11,062 nt of DNA. Origin: Bacteroidales bacterium (GTDB lineage: Bacteria; Bacteroidota; Bacteroidia; Bacteroidales; Paludibacteraceae). The translations under genes were made by a program, and so were the position numbers. This document shows positions 7,911 to 11,062 of the stretch, piece by piece. How positions within the stretch are numbered: the stretch's first letter is position 1; each line of letters starts with the position of its first letter. The notes beneath the pieces were generated by a model, which saw only the letters and a program-made list of their open reading frames with translations, was not told where the DNA came from and ran no database searches. Location of the stretch: the NCBI GenBank assembly GCA_900771035.1, contig CAAGML010000175.1:1-11062 (forward strand), written 5' to 3'.

Positions 7911-9071
7911 ATGAAAAAGAAACCAACTCCGAAAGCCAAATCTAAAATCTGGCTGAAAATACTGAAAACAATAGCCCTTTCCCTTACCATCCTCACATTG
8001 GCATACTATGTGTTGCTCCTTGTCGTGCCATACGTCCACCCGTCACATATACGTATCATTGCCTGGATTGGTCTGACGATGCCTTTTGCCGTTCTTGCTG
8101 TCTTTGTCTGGCTCATAATATGGATAATCGCTCGTCAGCGCGAAACATGGATAACCATCGCCGTGATTCTTCTCGCCACTTTTCCAATCTGGCGACGCAC
8201 CATAGTCGTCAACATAGGAGGCGACTACCCCTCGAAAGAGGAAATCGCCGAAGGACATCAACTCAAGATACTAACTTACAACGTGGAAATGTTTCAGCAA
8301 TATGAGCAAGTCGAACCAATAGCAGACCTCATCGAACAAGGCGGTTATGACATAGTCTGTATGCAGGAATATGGCCATTACAGTACAAGTAACGATAAAT
8401 GGGGCAAGATCAATGCACGTTTCAATGCCATATTCCCTTTCCGCCACGTATGGTACAAGAATCAGTCACGGGGCAACGAAAACGGCCTTGTGCTATATTC
8501 ACGCTATCCTATTGTCAACAAGGTCAAAGTCAGGTACGACTCAAAATACAACATCTCCGTCTATAGCGACATCGTTGTGGGCGATGACACCATACGTATC
8601 TTCAACAACCATCTGGAATCCAACAAACTGACACGTTACGACCGTACCGTGGCTGAAAAGATTGCCAAAGACTCAGTTGACAACGACTCCCTCTATTATT
8701 CTTTCCGTACCGTATTGCGCAAAATCGCCGATGCCTCCATCATCCGTGCCTCGCAGGCAGACAGCATTGCAGCCCTCATTAGTCAGACTCCTTATCCTGT
8801 CATCGTCTTGGGCGATTTCAACGATGTGCCGCAATCTTACGCCTACAACCGCCTCATCCGCACAGAACACCTTGGAGCCACATCGTCACAGTCTGACGCC
8901 TACGCCATTGCCGGCGACTGGTTCTACTACTACACCTACAATCAGAATCACCTCAACGTCCCTATCGACCACATCCTTGTCTCACCCGAATTTTCCGTCC
9001 AAGAGTGTACAATCCTACCCATCGAATACTCAGACCACTATCCGCTATCTACAACCATACTTCTCAGGTAA
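7911..9071 (+). CDS. Membrane-anchored endonuclease/exonuclease/phosphatase (EEP) family protein
   Basis: This 386-residue protein has about three N-terminal membrane segments (roughly 19-42, 49-73, 79-93) after a basic start, then an EEP-fold domain from about 117 to the end. The metal and catalytic residues of the fold are in place: N124 in TYNVEMF, E153 in MQEYG, N191-G192 in GNENGLVLYSRYP, H234 in NNHLES, D302 and N304 in LGDFNDVP, D353-H354 in IDHILVS, and D375-H376 in SDHYPL. The fold includes DNases, sphingomyelinases and inositol phosphatases, so the substrate cannot be assigned from the fold. The basic residues before the first membrane segment and an odd number of segments place the enzyme domain in the periplasm by inference. 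It is the last gene of the rhomboid operon; conserved juxtaposition with rhomboids may point to a shared envelope role. Confidence 0.93.
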   Translation: MKKKPTPKAKSKIWLKILKTIALSLTILTLAYYVLLLVVPYVHPSHIRIIAWIGLTMPFAVLAVFVWLIIWIIARQRETWITIAVILLATFPIWRRTIVVNIGGDYPSKEEIAEGHQLKILTYNVEMFQQYEQVEPIADLIEQGGYDIVCMQEYGHYSTSNDKWGKINARFNAIFPFRHVWYKNQSRGNENGLVLYSRYPIVNKVKVRYDSKYNISVYSDIVVGDDTIRIFNNHLESNKLTRYDRTVAEKIAKDSVDNDSLYYSFRTVLRKIADASIIRASQADSIAALISQTPYPVIVLGDFNDVPQSYAYNRLIRTEHLGATSSQSDAYAIAGDWFYYYTYNQNHLNVPIDHILVSPEFSVQECTILPIEYSDHYPLSTTILLR

Positions 9072-9088
9072 ATTCTTAAGGCTCAGCA

Positions 9089-9151
9089 ACGTTTCGTGCG
9101 GTTAATAAACCGAAAAACCGGAACATCGTAACATCGAAACGTCAGATTTTT
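9089..9151 (+). terminator. Possible terminator-like structure after the EEP gene
   Basis: ACGTTTCG (9089-9096) and CGAAACGT (9135-9142) are perfect inverted copies enclosing a smaller hairpin (CGGTT-AATA-AACCG, 9099-9112). A run of six T follows at 9146-9151. The long loop and the 3-nt gap before the T run make it a poor classical terminator. The rest of the 298-bp gap (9072-9369) holds no gene; a short CTCTAT/ATAGAG palindrome at 9244-9256 followed by CTTTTT is a weaker alternative. Confidence 0.35.
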
Positions 9152-9315
9152 TATCAATATGCTACAAATTGCCATCTCTGACTTTCCCCCAAACTAACTC
9201 AAAAACGTCGTGATGTCAGATACTCAATCCACGGTCATCAATTCTCTATCATAGAGCTTTTTCCCTCTCATCACCAATACAAAACGTTATAGAGCCAAAA
9301 TAATTGACATTTTGT

Positions 9316-9350
9316 AAAAATCCCAGACATAGTTTTATATGTCTGGGATT
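9316..9350 (-). terminator. Rho-independent terminator of the riboswitch-controlled gene
   Basis: A perfect 13-bp stem (AATCCCAGACATA with TATGTCTGGGATT, 6-nt loop) is followed on the minus strand by a run of five T, two of which are in the stem. It lies 19 nt past the stop codon of the secreted-protein gene. The plus-strand side lacks a T run, so the structure serves the minus strand. Confidence 0.82.
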
Positions 9351-9369
9351 GTATTATGATAAAAGAGGT

Positions 9370-10491
9370 TTATTCAACCACCACCTTCTCTGTTCTCACA
9401 CCTCCTCGACGGTCAGTGAGTTTTATGAAATATACCCCCTTAGTTCCAATCCCTGGCAATTGGCTCTCACCTTCGTTCACTTCGAGCATATAAACACGGT
9501 TACCGCTTGCAGCAATAACTTCTACCGTCACATTCTCAGGAGTATAGACCATAATCTCATTTCCCGCTTTCACTGGGTTTACGGCAATACGGAAGTCGCA
9601 ATCTGAATTCATATCCAATGCTGAAGACTGGTCAACCGTAAGGTGCAATGTGACAATAGAGTCACAGCCCTCGGCACTTGGCAGTGTGTCGGTATAATCG
9701 CCTGAAACGGTCAAATCTCGTCCACCCCAATGATATGTCTCACCGGCATTGATTCGTGCGCTATCCTCGCCAAAGACAGGCATTATCACGCTGATATGCA
9801 CATTTGTTATTGAGTCTTTGAGAACAGTAATATTCACTGTGTCAGATACTACTGTGTCTGTCATAACGTTTCTCACCGTAAAGCCATAGCCCATATAATC
9901 ATCGCCTTGGCATACTCTCTCGTAGAAATCATTCTCTACATCATCGCGCTCAGGATTAGGATTGCTAACGGCAACTGCTGTGGTAAGGTTCCAGTTGCAG
10001 CCGTCACTTATCTCCATAAAGTCGCCATCCGTCATATCCTGGTCAGCATAGCCCATAGCCCATTCGCCATTGACCTTGTAGCAGAGCCAGTTCTGATATG
10101 GCACAAGGTTGAGATCAGCATCGTGATACTCCATATTTGTCAGCAGACCAGCACCAAACGAGTAGGAGACTCGCGAGTCATAGGTGGCGATACTGTCCAG
10201 AAGGTCGAGTGCCTTGACAGTGCCACTAAACTTCACACCCCAGGCAAGTGCGATGCGCTGGCTCTCGTCAGTATATTCATCCCACTGCATCACCACGACC
10301 ACCTTGTTCGTGCCTTTGCCCACCCAGTACTGGATGTCTGTCTGAGGGAATGAACCTACCTCGTTGATTGATTTAACCGTCTTGTTGTCAGATGGTTTGA
10401 TACGATGGCCGTAAGCCTCGTTGTTTGATTGCGCAGAAGCGCAGATGCTCATTGCGAGAACGAGCAAAGAAACAATTGATTTTTTGAACAT
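9370..10491 (-). CDS. Secreted T9SS cargo with transcobalamin-like (DUF4430-type) region, B12-riboswitch controlled
   Basis: This 373-residue protein has a Sec signal peptide (KK at 3-4, hydrophobic 5-18, likely cleavage ASA|QS at 20/21). Residues about 52-163 resemble the DUF4430 beta-grasp domain known as the C-terminal domain of transcobalamin and intrinsic factor. They carry TVKALDLLDSIA (91-102), W135-x2-Y138-x-VNGE (140-143) and a closing DGD (155-157). A beta-rich middle follows (about 195-287), ending in EGCDSIVTLHLTVD, a module common in Bacteroidota surface proteins. The last 70 residues match a type A T9SS sorting domain (VNPV at 304, GVYFIKL at 352, ending EKVVVE). I infer an exported cobamide-binding or B12-related surface protein. 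The domain match was made by eye. The gene stands alone between its terminator and a long leader with a cobalamin riboswitch; no strong Shine-Dalgarno sequence precedes the ATG. Confidence 0.88.
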   Translation of the reverse strand: MFKKSIVSLLVLAMSICASAQSNNEAYGHRIKPSDNKTVKSINEVGSFPQTDIQYWVGKGTNKVVVVMQWDEYTDESQRIALAWGVKFSGTVKALDLLDSIATYDSRVSYSFGAGLLTNMEYHDADLNLVPYQNWLCYKVNGEWAMGYADQDMTDGDFMEISDGCNWNLTTAVAVSNPNPERDDVENDFYERVCQGDDYMGYGFTVRNVMTDTVVSDTVNITVLKDSITNVHISVIMPVFGEDSARINAGETYHWGGRDLTVSGDYTDTLPSAEGCDSIVTLHLTVDQSSALDMNSDCDFRIAVNPVKAGNEIMVYTPENVTVEVIAASGNRVYMLEVNEGESQLPGIGTKGVYFIKLTDRRGGVRTEKVVVE

Positions 10492-10673
10492 AGCATAAAA
10501 CTATTAATGTGTTGATAATAGCTTTCTGCTGGAAACAGTTAATGAAAAAGGAGACTTTGCAAAATGAGAGATGCCGTGCCGCAACATTAAAAAGGCAGGA
10601 TAAGTCAGACAGGACATCCGTGCGAGTCGCATTTTTATCAGCTCTTTCCTCGAAAGCGTGAAAAAACAAACGA
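10492..10673 (-). other. Leader between riboswitch and start codon (expression platform region)
   Basis: This 182-nt stretch links the B12 aptamer to the ATG. No hairpin with a T run is visible, so control by transcription termination is not obvious and translational control is more likely. On the RNA strand TCTGACTT (10602-10609) is perfectly complementary to AAGTCAGA of the B12 box (10686-10693), a possible competing pairing. A small CTTTC-GAG-GAAAG hairpin occurs at 10644-10656. Short open frames crossing the region have no recognisable features. Confidence 0.5.
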
Positions 10674-10846
10674 CTTGGCAGGTCTTCTGACTTCGCTCGC
10701 TCCACCTCTGTTTATTGCCTTCCCACATATCTATGTCGATATACAGTGACAATGTTATGAATTTGAAGTGCAGCATGTTATGAGCATACAGCAGCGGGAC
10801 TGTTCAGGATTCTCACCTGATTCCCTTTTAACGATATGACACCTTT
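10674..10846 (-). promoter_or_regulatory. Cobalamin (adenosylcobalamin-type) riboswitch aptamer
   Basis: Read on the minus strand, the conserved blocks appear in the right order: AAAAGGGAATCAGGTGAGAA followed by TCCTGAACAGTCCCGCTGCT (about 10790-10829), GTCACTG (10744-10750), GGGAAGGC (10717-10724) and the B12 box AAGTCAGAAGACCTGCC (10677-10693). The 5' edge, with AGGTGTC at about 10839-10845, is less certain. Known cobalamin riboswitches lower expression when cobalamin is abundant. The only gene downstream on this strand before the terminator is the secreted protein at 9370-10491. Confidence 0.95.
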
Positions 10847-10881
10847 TTGTGAATGATGGCACCTATCGACCAAATCAGGTG

Positions 10882-10913
10882 CAAAGATAAGGATTTTTTC
10901 TGAGATAGAGAAA
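10882..10913 (-). promoter_or_regulatory. Probable promoter of the riboswitch leader
   Basis: On the minus strand a -7 element TATCTTTG (10882-10889) is preceded at 20 nt by TTTC (10910-10913), one base off the TTTG consensus. The predicted start near 10876 places the whole riboswitch within the transcript and gives a leader of about 385 nt. Confidence 0.62.
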
Positions 10914-11062
10914 GCTTTTCCGAACTTTTTTTGACCCTATAGGTGAGTTCTATAAATTCATTTTGAGTGTTTTTGAAGTTTGTTTTGAGCAGATTGCTGT
11001 GCGGAAGGAGGGAGCAATGTGGACATTGTGACCGACTGACAATCAGCAAGATGCAAAAATAA
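10914..11062. other. Window edge without recognisable gene
   Basis: I see no gene in this stretch. A minus-strand TATTTTTG at 11054-11061 could be a -7 element, but its -33 partner would lie beyond the window, so it cannot be tested here. Confidence 0.4.

Noticed and set aside
8662..9105. Plus-strand open frame of 147 codons
   Set aside because: Out-of-frame shadow of the EEP gene; rich in Ser, Thr and Pro as expected from a shifted frame, while the EEP motifs run intact to 9071.
10622..10631. Short palindrome GCGAGTCGC in the leader
   Set aside because: A stem with a one-base loop cannot form and there is no T run after it, so it is not a terminator.
10388..10776. Two minus-strand open frames across the leader
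   Set aside because: They cross the B12 box and the start of the secreted-protein gene and show no protein features; the riboswitch explains the sequence.
10828..11049. Minus-strand open frame of 73 codons
   Set aside because: It contains the predicted riboswitch promoter and part of the aptamer and has no recognisable motif.

Overview
The window looks like chromosomal DNA from a T9SS-bearing member of the Bacteroidota, most likely order Bacteroidales (a Prevotella-like lineage would fit; the genus cannot be fixed by eye). The grounds are promoters of the TTG...TAnnTTTG type, start codons without strong Shine-Dalgarno sequences, a type 9 secretion C-terminal sorting domain, and the protein families present. 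There are eight well-supported protein genes, no rRNA or tRNA, no insertion sequence and no CRISPR array.

Left block (37-5646, minus strand). Four genes form one tightly packed operon read right to left: an Old-Yellow-Enzyme-type flavin oxidoreductase, a short-chain dehydrogenase/reductase, a large zinc-metallopeptidase lipoprotein and the YifB/ComM AAA+ ATPase. Junctions are ATGA (4-nt overlap), TAATG and TAATG (1-nt overlaps), so translation is probably coupled throughout. A promoter lies just upstream of the first gene, directly behind the terminator of the neighbouring HU gene.

Centre (5717-9071). An HU-family nucleoid protein gene (minus) is divergent from a plus-strand operon of two different rhomboid intramembrane proteases followed by a membrane-anchored endonuclease/exonuclease/phosphatase-fold enzyme. 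The two divergent promoters carry -33 elements inside a perfect 9-bp inverted repeat. The first rhomboid must start at the ATG at 6270, because its promoter occupies the more upstream reading frame.

Right block (9072-11062). A convergent intergenic region with a strong minus-strand terminator is followed by a 373-residue secreted protein gene (minus). About 385 nt of leader upstream of this gene contains a clear cobalamin (B12) riboswitch. The protein has a signal peptide, an N-terminal region resembling the transcobalamin-like DUF4430 beta-grasp domain, and a T9SS sorting tail. This is the most interesting part of the window: it suggests a B12-controlled extracellular or surface cobamide-binding protein exported by T9SS, with no transporter gene beside it in this window.
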